From assembly GCF_901000735.1 (NCBI RefSeq), contig NC_081550.1, positions 11,744,571 through 11,808,570 of the forward strand: a DNA stretch of 64,000 nt. The letters run 5' to 3'. A program made the position numbers and the translations under genes. This DNA is from Corylus avellana (Eukaryota; Streptophyta; Magnoliopsida; Fagales; Betulaceae). The notes below the pieces were generated by a model. It did no database searches, was not told where the DNA came from, and saw only the letters and a program-made list of their open reading frames with translations. Shown one piece after another: positions 55,194 through 64,000 of the stretch; the stretch's first letter is position 1; each line of letters begins with the position of its first letter.

Positions 55194-57438
55194 AGATGTT
55201 GTAGGATTGAAGGTGGCTTGAGTGAGAAAAGAGAAGTGTCTGAAAAATATCAAGTAGGTTGGACACGTGGCATGAGGGGGCGTAGTTCAATAGGAGAGCT
55301 GGCAAGCATTATTCCAAGAATGCTTAACAGCTGTATAATACCTTGTTGTTTCAGTAAAGGGTAGTGAATGAAATCGTTGAATTGTATGGTGTTGAGATAG
55401 TTATCAACCGTGGTAGCGACTTGATTCAAAGCCTACTAAGAAAGAACAAGGATTAGTAGTGACAGACTGTGAAGTGGGGGGTATGGCGGTCATGACACCT
55501 CTGATGCTTGAGTGAGAGTTTGATTATGACAAGAGTAATAAAATAAGAAAATAATGAGCAATAATAACTAAGAATAATAAGAGTAAGAGAATGAGTACGT
55601 ATCTGTATCATAAGATGACTCCTCATTTTATAGAGGCTGTGAATGGGTAAACTCTAGTGCGACTCTCACTTGACTCCCTTGATTCGTGAGAGTGGTTGAA
55701 ACCAATATTATCCTTTTGAGATAATGATAAGTACCAAATATTGCATACTTGGACCCCTTTATTTACATTAGTTAATCCTTTAGCCGTGTCGTTATTTAAT
55801 ATTTTATGTTTTTAATATTTTGTAGGTTGTTAAAGAAAAACTATAATTTTAAAGGGAAAAATGCAAAATTTGGAAGAAAGCATACTTTGAGAAGACCTAG
55901 ATGATGTGGTTAAGTTTAACCAAATCCAAGAAAAAGATTAAATCGGATTAAAGATCAGATTTGATTAAATTTCAGATTGGATAAGATTTCGGATTGGAAT
56001 TCAAATTCAGATTCTGTGCATGTCTCAGTATTTTGACCATAGCTTTCTGCTCAAATATCGAATTGAAGTGATTCAAGCGGCATTGGAAAGCTAACTCAAA
56101 ATAATACAATTCATTGTGAAATAAGATTTTCCTAATTCGAATGGTTACTATGCCAAAATCGCCTCGCAATTAATGGACACAAATCTGGATGAATCCTATT
56201 TCGATTTCAAACTTCTATTTTGACTAGGAGACAGACCTCTGAATTATCTAGGTTTAATAGGGCTTCTAGGACTTCCCTAAGCCTATAAATAGACTTCTTT
56301 GCATTCAAGAAAAGATTGAGAATTCTAGAGAGCAAAATTCTACAATTTTTCTTTTTTTAGTTTAGGTTTTCTTTAGATTTATGTTTTATTTTTATGTGGA
56401 GCTAAATTCCCAACTATGGTTGGAGATGAAACCTTACCGATGAAGAACATCAATACTTTCATGTAAGTCTTTATTTATTTGATTTTATTGGGTTTAATAT
56501 TTCAATTGTTTTACGTTTTTTCAATGTGTGGAGTGATTCTTGGATATCTTTTGTGATTCAATGATACACTTGATGATTTAAGATAATTTCACCTAATTGA
56601 TTGCTTGATTTTATTTGACTAAATAATTGGATATCTCTTGTGATTTATTCTACGAATACATTTGGTATTTCAATTAAAATTTGATATCTTTTGTGATTTA
56701 CGGATACATCTGATGATTTAATTAATATTGGATTGCTCTTGTGATTTGTGCAATGAATGGATACACGAGATGATTTTGATTAATTGTTTGAAGCATAGTA
56801 AAACATATCTAAGATTTTAATTGTGAGAACTTCAGATTAATATTGATAAACATATGATTCAGTGAGTATGAATTTCCAAACCTCAGTATTTTATCTCTTA
56901 GTTTATTTTAATTAGTTTATGTTTGTCTTTTAATTTTTAAAACCAAAATTAAAACCCTTTTGGACCTAGATTAGGATTTAATTAGTTTAAATATAAATTT
57001 CTCTTTCAAAAACACTATTTCCTGTGGGTTCGACCTCGCACTTGCAATTCATTAAACTATAAATGATTCGTACACTTGCGAGTAATTAAATTTGCACAAC
57101 AGATAACATGAGAGATTTAAGTAGATAGAATATTATGTATTTAGACTCCTTTTGGGAGAGATTTAATTAGTTATTCCCTGATTTGGGATGTAATTCCCCA
57201 ATTGGGCTGTTTGGAGAGCGATCGTGCTCCCTTGATTATAGGGGTACGTGATTCTGCAAGCAACCATTTCGATATGGTGCATAATCGCATGCTTGAGTGC
57301 AGACCTGATATGATAGAGTGATCGTGTTAGGATTTTATGGGCTTTGGGCTTTAATGCTTTGGTGTTCTGGCGAGCCATGGGCCTCTTATTCGAAGTGGGC
57401 CTTTTGGTTTGGGCTTCGAGATATATTTTGTATCAACA
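55194..57438 (-). repeat. 3' LTR of the Tat-lineage element (left edge unknown), interrupted
   Basis: The right edge is clear: the minus strand starts TGTTGATACAAAATATATC directly after the polypurine tract. Without the solo LTR at 55725-57101, the minus strand reads on to a TATA box CTATAAAA (55627-55634), about 430 nt from the LTR start, as expected for U3. The other edge lies somewhere between the gap and about 55500 and could not be fixed. Confidence 0.6.
55725..57101 (+). mobile_element. Solo LTR, Gypsy-A family
   Basis: From TGATAAGTACCAAATATTG to TTGCACAACA, with a perfect 5-bp duplication GATAA (55720-55724 and 57102-57106). It has the same family and orientation as the LTR at 3602-4947. 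It is inserted in U3 of the Tat-type LTR. Confidence 0.93.
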
Positions 57439-57457
57439 GTACCCCACCATTCCCTTA
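57439..57457 (-). other. Polypurine tract of the Tat-lineage element
   Basis: The minus strand TAAGGGAATGGTGGGGTAC immediately precedes TGTTGATAC, the LTR start. It fixes the orientation of the element as minus. Confidence 0.65.
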
Positions 57458-58079
57458 GGTCACTATAATGGCCTAATGGGAATAAATGAATTTCTATCTT
57501 TTCTTGGGCTCACTATGGCAGAATTGGGCTTTTGAAACTTTCCGCCCATCTTATCTCTCCAATTTACTTTGGCGCCCCCCCCCTTTCACTTTTTTCAATC
57601 ATCCAGGAATGCCACGTTTTGAGGCGTGTCACGCTTTTTTGAGGAACATGATCATGGCCATAATGACAAAATATGGCACATGTTTTCTGTCACCTGCGGT
57701 TGACGCGTGTCAACTCAGGGTTTGGTTGTATTCGGGCATTTATGAGGCGATGGTATGTCTTCCTTGCCATCGTTTTCTCCAAGATACTTTTTAAATTATT
57801 TTGAGGGTCGCTTGAACCCTTTGGAGACAAGTGGCAGGTTTTAGTGCGCGAGCGGATAAGAATGTTCCATCCAGCTGCGTTCCTTTTGAGATTTTTTAAG
57901 TCTGCCATGAGACACTTAAACTTCTGGTGGACACTTGGCAAAGTGAGTTGCAATATTAATTGCGGGGACGCCTTAAAACTAGGGTTGCTCCTTTTCTTTC
58001 TTCACTGCCATCAAGTATCTTGCTCTCCTTTTGTTTCAAATTTGTCTATCTTCTTTTTTTCTGCTCCTTGTTTTTCAAT
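57458..58079. other. Spacer between the antisense ORF and the 3' LTR
   Basis: Probably the 5' untranslated or promoter part of the antisense gene on plus. Frames at 57486-57794 and 57690-57953 have no motif. 57570-57585 is C-rich. Confidence 0.45.
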
Positions 58080-60863
58080 GGAATTCAGCGGACTACTCTT
58101 CGTTCCCGAATTAGATCTTCAGACTTGGAGGTTTGCAAGGAAGTATATAAGTTTCCCGAAGGTGTCTGAATCCGAGTCCTTGTCGTCGGCGAAGGTGCCA
58201 CCGGTCCAGAAAACGGAGATGAGATCTATTTATTGCTCCAAATTCTGGAAGCTGGTTTCAGATTACCGGTTCCCCGGGTGATTAGATAAATTTCGCACAT
58301 ACTAAACTTGGCACCTTTTCAAGTTTCTCCAAATGGCTGGCGAGTTCTAATAGGGATGGCCATCCTTTGGGCGAGTTACACAAGGATCAGGGACGTCTGC
58401 AAATCACGGCGAGGGAGTTTCTTTACCTGTATTATGCTCTCCCAGTTAATGACGAGGCGGACGATATCTAGAAGTTTCATGCTTGAAAAGCAGGGGCTGT
58501 ATTCGAGCTTCCTTATAGGATTTCCAAAATCAAGAGCTGAAAGGACAAATTTTTCTTCATCTCTTGGGGATTTGAGTTTTTTTAGAACAAACCTCATGAT
58601 TTTCCTCTAAGATCTCAGTGGGGCAAGATTACCAATGGAGCCTTGCATTTACCCGTACTTCCTAACTCTATACTGATCCGTTTGCATAGGGCCATCAATT
58701 GGGCAAAGTATGAAGTTACGGTCTTGAATTTCTGGACCCTTGGTGATTGGTTGATCTGAGCTGAGCATATGGAAGCATCTCTTGGGTATGGAGACTTATC
58801 AAACTTGAGCGAGGCCCAGAAAAGGGCACAGGAGTGTAGGGCTGATAGTTTTCCTCACCTTTTCTTTGCTGGTACTCGCCTTGGCTATTTGGCTGATGAT
58901 ACAATCCGCAGTCGCTAGCCGGACTTCTACAGGCCGAAAACCCATTTCATGATTGTGAATGTTGCTGAAGCGGGAGGCCCTGCTGGGGAGGAGGCAAACC
59001 TTGTAGCCGGAATTGGTGAGGCAGGGGCTAAGTCATCTGGCAGTCCTGCTTCTATTGGGTCTGTGGCATTGGGTGATTGGCAAGGTGTAGCTGCAGATCA
59101 TATTTCCCATGGGGAACATTCATTTGTGAGGCCCCCAAAATGGAGACGTCTACGTAGAGGTTTTGGGGGTCCTCTAGATGCTATTCATGTCCTTTCATCC
59201 AATACTGCTAGTGACAGTGCCTTGGCAAATAGTTTTGTTAACGCCCCTGCTGATAGACCAAGGGGGTTTGCCTTATGTTGACAGATTAGAGAGTTCTTCT
59301 GTTGGCAAACCAAGCAATTCGTTTGAGGGTTCGCCTTCTACTGCTGGTGGACCAATGGTTTTGTCTTCTGTTGCTGGCGGACCAAGTGTTTCGCCTTTTA
59401 CTGCGAGAGGTCCTTTTGCCTCTTTTCATCCTAGTTCTCCTCCAACGGATGCTGGTGTTGGTGAGGCGGTTTGAATGATGCCTCTGGCTATACAGCGACC
59501 TGGTCAACCTGTGGTGCATTTAGTTTTTTCATCATCGTCTTCTTCAATGGCCAGCCAGACTGGTTCACCTGGCACAGGTAAAGGGGTTTGTCCTCCAACT
59601 TTTATAAACATCACGTCTTCTGAGGATGGAGAGTCTTCGGATGAACAAGGCAACTTTGGTGATTATGAGCCTGCTGAGATGGTTGTAGAGGAGGTGCCTT
59701 CCTAGCTCTGGGAGCTGCTCCTAAAGAGGATCAACCGGTCGAAGCTATAATGGAAGATATGCAGCCGCCTTCACCTTTGTGTGCAGCTTTTGAGGACGAC
59801 CAGTCTGTTGGGACCGCAATAGAGGAGATGCAGCCCCGGCTAACTCTATGTGCTCCTTGAGGGCGATCCAATGGTTGCGAAAGATACCGTCATTTGTACA
59901 GAGTCCGTTCATACAAAAAATTTGGAATCTTTTGACGATGGCCTTACAGCCATCTCAGATTTAAAAGTTCCCCTACGAGATGTGGAGGAGATGCAGGTTT
60001 TTCCTGGGAGGCTTTCATCAGAAGTTATTCCCCCCGTCCGGACTAGAAGTCTTCCAGAGGCTACCACTCCCCAAGTGTTTGAGAGTTTGCCTTGTCTTGG
60101 GGTGAACTCTGATATTAATGGTTCGCTTGGAGCTTTAGTTCGTTTATTGGGGCCAGCATCAACCTCCGTTCCGGTGGACCCCATAGCTCTTCAAGTTTGC
60201 TCTTCATTGGCACATACCACTTTAGATGTCGTGGTCTTGTGTTATGGAATGGCTTTAGGGCACAATGCCCCTGACGTGGCTAGCACTTCTCGGCAGCCTA
60301 CTGTGTCTGAGCTGGAGTTGAGGTTGGAGGCCGCTTTGAGGGAGAACTCCCAGCTTCATGAAGAGAACCGTGAGCTATTGCTGGAGCTAGAGAGGCAGCA
60401 GTCCCTGGAAACAGTATGTACCGAGTGTATCCACCTTCAGGGTGTTTGCAGTGAAGCTGAGGAAAAGCACTTGGTGGATCGAAGGGTGAGAGAAGACGCC
60501 ATAGAAGAAAGAGATGAGTTTTTTGCTCTTTTGCGCTTCTAGCATGGCCGAATCCTTGCTCTCAAAGAGGAGCTATGGCGTGTTCCAGAGGCTAATCGTA
60601 GTAGTTAGAGGGGCATCTTTTGGAGTGGATTCAGGGTGTGCCAAACTTTCTGGCGTGGAGCGTTTGGGCCAAGGAACCCTGAAACATTGAGTTGGTGGGA
60701 CATCCCTATTGAGATTTGACAGTCTTTGTTTACAACTAGGGATCAGGCCCTTAGGATCGCTTGTCCTTTTGCTTTCCTTCCTCGCCCATCGGCTGAAGGT
60801 GAAGAGCCCCTTGCTGAGGAGAATCTGACTTTCGTAGATCTTGATAGTGAAGAAGATCTATAA
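58080..60863 (+). pseudogene. Antisense extra ORF of a Tat-lineage retrotransposon (putative plant transposon protein)
   Basis: Reading starts near 58085 (RIRSSDLEVCKEVYKFPEGV), continues with GDEIYLLLQILEAGFRLPVP and LNLAPFQVSPNGWRVLIGMA, typical of the 'putative plant transposon protein' family. It shifts frame between about 58615 and 59275 (INWAKYEVTVLNFW, LGYLADDTIRSR, RPPKWRRLRRG), then returns to the first frame to TAA at 60861-60863. In-frame stops are at 59472, 59703, 60540, 60606 and 60717. The middle is low-complexity Gly/Pro/Ser; 60300-60540 is a coiled coil (LEAALRENSQLHEENRELLL). It lies on the strand opposite to pol, between pol and the 3' LTR, the position of antisense ORFs in Tat elements. 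The function of the family is unknown. Confidence 0.72.
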
Positions 60864-61083
60864 AGCTTTTGTTTTGGAACCACTTCTGGGCCGTTGTTTA
60901 TTTTAGTATTTTGCTTATGTACCTGCACTTTAATGGAATGAAACAAGTTTGTGTTAGTTTTCTAAAATTCCTTGTGCTCCTTGTGTGTTTGAGTTTTCTC
61001 TTTGTGTGGAAAAAGTATGGGAAAAGGACCATTCCTAGGGGATCCTTTACATTGTGAAGCTGGGAGATTAGGAGAAGTATGTA
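60864..61083. other. Spacer after the antisense ORF
   Basis: Short T-rich stretch, probably the 3'UTR of the antisense gene. No other feature was recognised. Confidence 0.4.
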
Positions 61084-61288
61084 GGCTACCCAACACCGTT
61101 TTAACTAGCTGTATAGAGGAGTACTATTTTTAAACATGTACGGAGTATACCTCTACCAACCCAAGTGGGATGATCACCTTTTAGTTTTCCGTTATTTGAA
61201 CGGAGGCATTTAATTTGATGGCTACCTGCCACCATTTTAACTGCTGTATAAAGGAGTACCGTTTTTAATATATACGGAGTATACCTCT
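61084..61288. repeat. Tandem repeat, period about 136 bp, cut by a gap
   Basis: Units start at GGCTACCCAACACCGTTTTA (61084) and GGCTACCTGCCACCATTTTA (61220); both contain TACGGAGTATACCTCT. One full unit and half of another are visible before the N run. Tat-lineage elements often hold such repeats between pol and the 3' LTR. Confidence 0.8.
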
Positions 61289-61388
61289 NNNNNNNNNNNN
61301 NNNNNNNNNNNNNNNNNNNNNNNNNNNNNNNNNNNNNNNNNNNNNNNNNNNNNNNNNNNNNNNNNNNNNNNNNNNNNNNNNNNNNNNN
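61289..61388. other. Assembly gap, 100 N
   Basis: The gap interrupts the tandem repeat just after TACGGAGTATACCTCT, which suggests that the array stopped the assembly. Confidence 0.99.
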
Positions 61389-61767
61389 GATGTTTTTGTA
61401 CATCTTTTTGCTAGAGATAGAAAGAGATGTGGAATCGTTGAGTGATCCACCTGGAGTTATTTTTGGGGGGAAGCGTCCCCGGGTTACCAGGGACTCTCCG
61501 ATGCTTAAGTCAGTATTGGTGTATAGAATTTAAAATGGGAAAAGAAATAAAGAAATGGATTTAAGTGAGGTTAATCACCTTTAGTTTGTTTGCTTTTCCT
61601 ACTCTTGACGCTTCTGATTTGTTCTCCTTTACTTCTTTTGCTTGTTTATGTTAGCTAAAAGAAGACATAATAAAAGTAGATAGTATGCGGTTCATACCTG
61701 AGGGACGTGGGCTAATACCCCTTATAGCTGAATTTATTGATAATTTAGCATTCCAGGGGTGAATCAG
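61389..61767. other. Spacer between the gap and the pol stop codon
   Basis: No gene or further repeat unit was recognised. On the minus strand this is the 3' untranslated part of pol. Confidence 0.45.
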
Positions 61768-64000
61768 CTATTTTTCGTCCAGCGTTTCGACATGGTATAT
61801 CCCGGATCGTCGGTTGTCCTTCACCTTATACGGGCCTTCCCAAGACAGACCCAGTTTGCCGTCTGCTGGATCTTTCATTAGAGGCATCATCTTCCGCAGA
61901 ACTAGACCTCCGTTGCTAAAACTGCGATGCCTTACCTTTTGCTTGTAATATCTTGTTGTGGTTCGCTAGTAGGCTGCTATATGAATGGCGGCCTGAGTTC
62001 TTCTTTCATCAAGTAAGTCCAGACCTTCTCGCAAAGCCTCATCATTTTCTTCTTCATTAAAATTGGCTTGCCTGTGACTGGGCAGTCCAACTTCAATCGG
62101 GATCATAGCTTTACTACCAAATGCTAGAGCGAACGGGGTATCTCCGGTTTTTGTTTTTGTGGTCGTCCGATACGCTCATAAGACTTCTGGTAATTCTTCT
62201 GCCCATAAACCTTTGGCTCTGTCCAGCTTCCTCTTGATCATCTTGAAAATTGTTTTGTTAGTTGCTTTGACTTGCCCATTTGCCTGGAGGTGTGCTGGTG
62301 AAGAGTAATAGTTGCTGATGCCAAGTGGTGAACACCATGCCTTGAATGCTGGGTTATCAAACTGTTTACTGTTGTCTGATACAATTGAGTGCGGGATACC
62401 GAACTAGCAGACCATAGATCGCCACATGAAGTGCTCAATTTTTTTTTTTTTCCTGTGATGGTGGCTAGTGCTTTAGCTTCTGCCCATTTGGTGAAGTAGT
62501 CGACTGCTACCATAGCAAACTTGACTCCTCCTTTTCCCGGTGGTCAGGGTCCTACAATATTTACCCCCCACTGTGCGAATGACCAAGGAGTGAATATTGA
62601 TGTGAGATCTTCCGGCGGACTCCTTGGAACGTTGGCAAATTGCTGGCACTTCTTACAGCTTTTGACCATGTCGTGTGTGTCCTGAGCCATTGTTGGCCAA
62701 TAGTATCTCGTCCTTAGAGCTTTGTGGGCTAGGGATCTTTTTCCCGAGTGATTTCCACATATTCCTTCGTGGATTTCCCTCAAGACATAGTCTGCTTCTT
62801 CTTTGGATAGACATCGCAAGATTAGATGTATAAAACTCCATTTGAATAGGACATCATTCTGGACAAGGTACCTTGCTGCCCGACAGCGAACTGCCTTGGC
62901 TTTTGCTGGGTTCTCCAGAAGGTTTCCTTCTATAAGGTATTTAACAACGAGTTTAGCCCAATTTATATCGTGAATAGATAGTACATACCTCGAAACTTGG
63001 CAGTCCTTAATTGCTGGTGTTTCTGCTTCGCTTATAGTGGTTTTCTCCCTTGGGGGTGATTTAGAACTGGAAGAAGCCATGCAGGCTAATTGGCCTGCCT
63101 TAACATTTGAGTCCTGTGAGACTTGCTGAATGCAGAATTTTGTAAATGTATCCTCCTTGGAGTCCAGTGCTTTCTGCAGATACAGTTTGATTTTTTCTCC
63201 TTTCGCTTCATATTCACCAGTTAACTGGCCCACCACCAGTTGAGAGTCACTTTGCACACTTCCACTGTTGGCTCCTAGTTGTTTTGCCAGATGGAGTCCG
63301 GTGATGAGCGCCTCATATTCAGCTTCGTTATTGGTTGCCTGGAACTTGAACCGGATTGCGTGTTGAATGATGACCCCATCAAGTGTTTTAATAACAATTC
63401 CAGCTCCACTCTTTTCTGAGGATGATGACCTATAAACTTCAATGAACCAAACGGGCTCTGACTCACCTTCATTTTTTTCTTCAATGTCTTCTGTGAATTG
63501 TCCCAGGAAATCGGCAATTGCTTGTGCTTTTATTGCGGTCCTTGGGTGATACTTAATATCGAACTCGCCTAGTTCGACTGATCATTGTACCAGGCGACCC
63601 GAGGTGTTTGGCTTGTGGAGAGACTTCTTTAGTGGATGACTGGTAAGTACCTTAATAGGATGAGCTTGGTAATAAGGTCGGAGCCGTCTGGCGGAGGTGA
63701 TCAAAGTGAATGCTAACTTCTTAATTCCCGGATATTTGGTTTTTTCCCCTTATAATATGCAGCTGGTGTAGTAGACTGGTTTTTATATTTTTCGATCTTC
63801 CCTTATAAGAACATAACTGACAGTGGTGGCAGTGGATGCCATATAGACATAGAGTGGCTTAATTGGTTCGGCTCTACTAAGGAGTGGTGGTTTTGCCAAG
63901 TATTTTTTAAGGATTTGGAATGCTGCCTTGCATTCAAATGATTTCCGCAATATTTTGAAGAATGGGAGGCTTCTATCCATGGAACGAGCTATGAACCTAT
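61768..64000 (-). pseudogene. Tat-lineage Gypsy pol: RNase H, second RNase H, integrase (continues past the window)
   Basis: Minus-strand order: end of RT and first RNase H (SLPFFKILRKSFECKAAFQI, LLSRAEPIKPLYVYMAST), connection domain (ELGEFDIKYHPRTAIKAQAI), second archaeal-type RNase H (NNEAEYEALITGLHLAKQLG, QSDSQLVVGQLTGEYEAKG), integrase zinc finger (EIHEGICGNH ... CKKCQQFAN), integrase core (VAVDYFTKWAEAKAL; IVSDNSKQFDN; HLQANGQVKATNK) and C-terminal part (KVRHRSFSNGGLVLRK, LGLSWEGPYKV, ending HVETLDEK, TAG at 61768-61770). Two RNase H domains are the mark of the Tat lineage. Catalytic Asp of the second RNase H is Tyr (63432-63434), and the integrase Glu is Lys (62266-62268). Frameshifts (A/T run near 62440) and several stops confirm a dead copy. 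Confidence 0.88.

Noticed and set aside
57163..57378. 71-codon ORF on minus
   Set aside because: Lies in the Tat-type LTR; no motif.
1..64000. CRISPR arrays, prokaryotic operons or defence systems
   Set aside because: No regular repeat-spacer arrays or clustered prokaryotic-type genes; all evidence is plant nuclear.

Overview
The window is AT-rich nuclear DNA from a flowering plant, most likely a woody eudicot. The evidence is spliced genes with GT-AG introns, a HIPP metallochaperone, plant-type Copia, Gypsy, LINE, MULE, hAT and PIF/Harbinger debris, and four runs of N (728-827, 41736-41835, 55103-55193, 61289-61388). Only two host genes are convincing: a heavy-metal-associated isoprenylated plant protein (29222-31234, +, five coding exons) and a small nuclear gene for an organelle-type uL18 ribosomal protein (CDS 49521-49901, -, behind a 5'UTR intron of about 4 kb).

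1-14 kb is a nest. A Copia element of TNT1/Tork type (+, about 828-13983) is broken by insertions of one Gypsy-type LTR family: a solo LTR at 1216-2616 (-), a solo LTR at 3602-4947 (+), and an LTR-gag-LTR element without pol at 5274-12764 (-). That last element carries a further solo LTR at 6923-8198. Target-site duplications are readable for all four. The family has a tRNA-Asp primer-binding site and resembles the gag-only TR-GAG type of non-autonomous element.

14-28 kb holds a MULE-type MITE with GC-rich palindromic modules, a decayed Mutator-like transposon (GRF-type zinc finger on +, MURA-type transposase on -), a gene fragment, and a second gag-only LTR element (20412-25957, +). The second element contains a segment that looks derived from an endogenous pararetrovirus, flanked by (TA)n on both sides. 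A second PBS follows its 3' LTR. A 3' fragment of an L1-type LINE comes next.

28-38 kb is the HIPP locus and intergenic DNA with MITEs and SINE-like copies. 38.6-45.5 kb is one 3.1-kb segment present twice around a 100-N gap. It looks like an unmerged contig-end overlap, and only the right copy has a 505-bp truncated LINE insertion. 45.5-49 kb has MITEs, two of them with perfect or near-perfect target duplications.

55-64 kb is a degenerate Tat-lineage Gypsy element in minus orientation: pol with two RNase H domains and integrase (61768 to the window end), a tandem repeat interrupted by a gap, an antisense extra ORF (58080-60863, +), a polypurine tract, and a 3' LTR that itself carries a solo LTR (55725-57101). 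No CRISPR array, rRNA or convincing tRNA gene was seen. No obviously new host system is present. The most unusual signals are the TA-flanked virus-like segment, clusters of self-complementary GATCGATC-type palindromes in several LTRs and leaders, the mismatched LTR pair of the 5274-12764 element, and the duplicated contig end.
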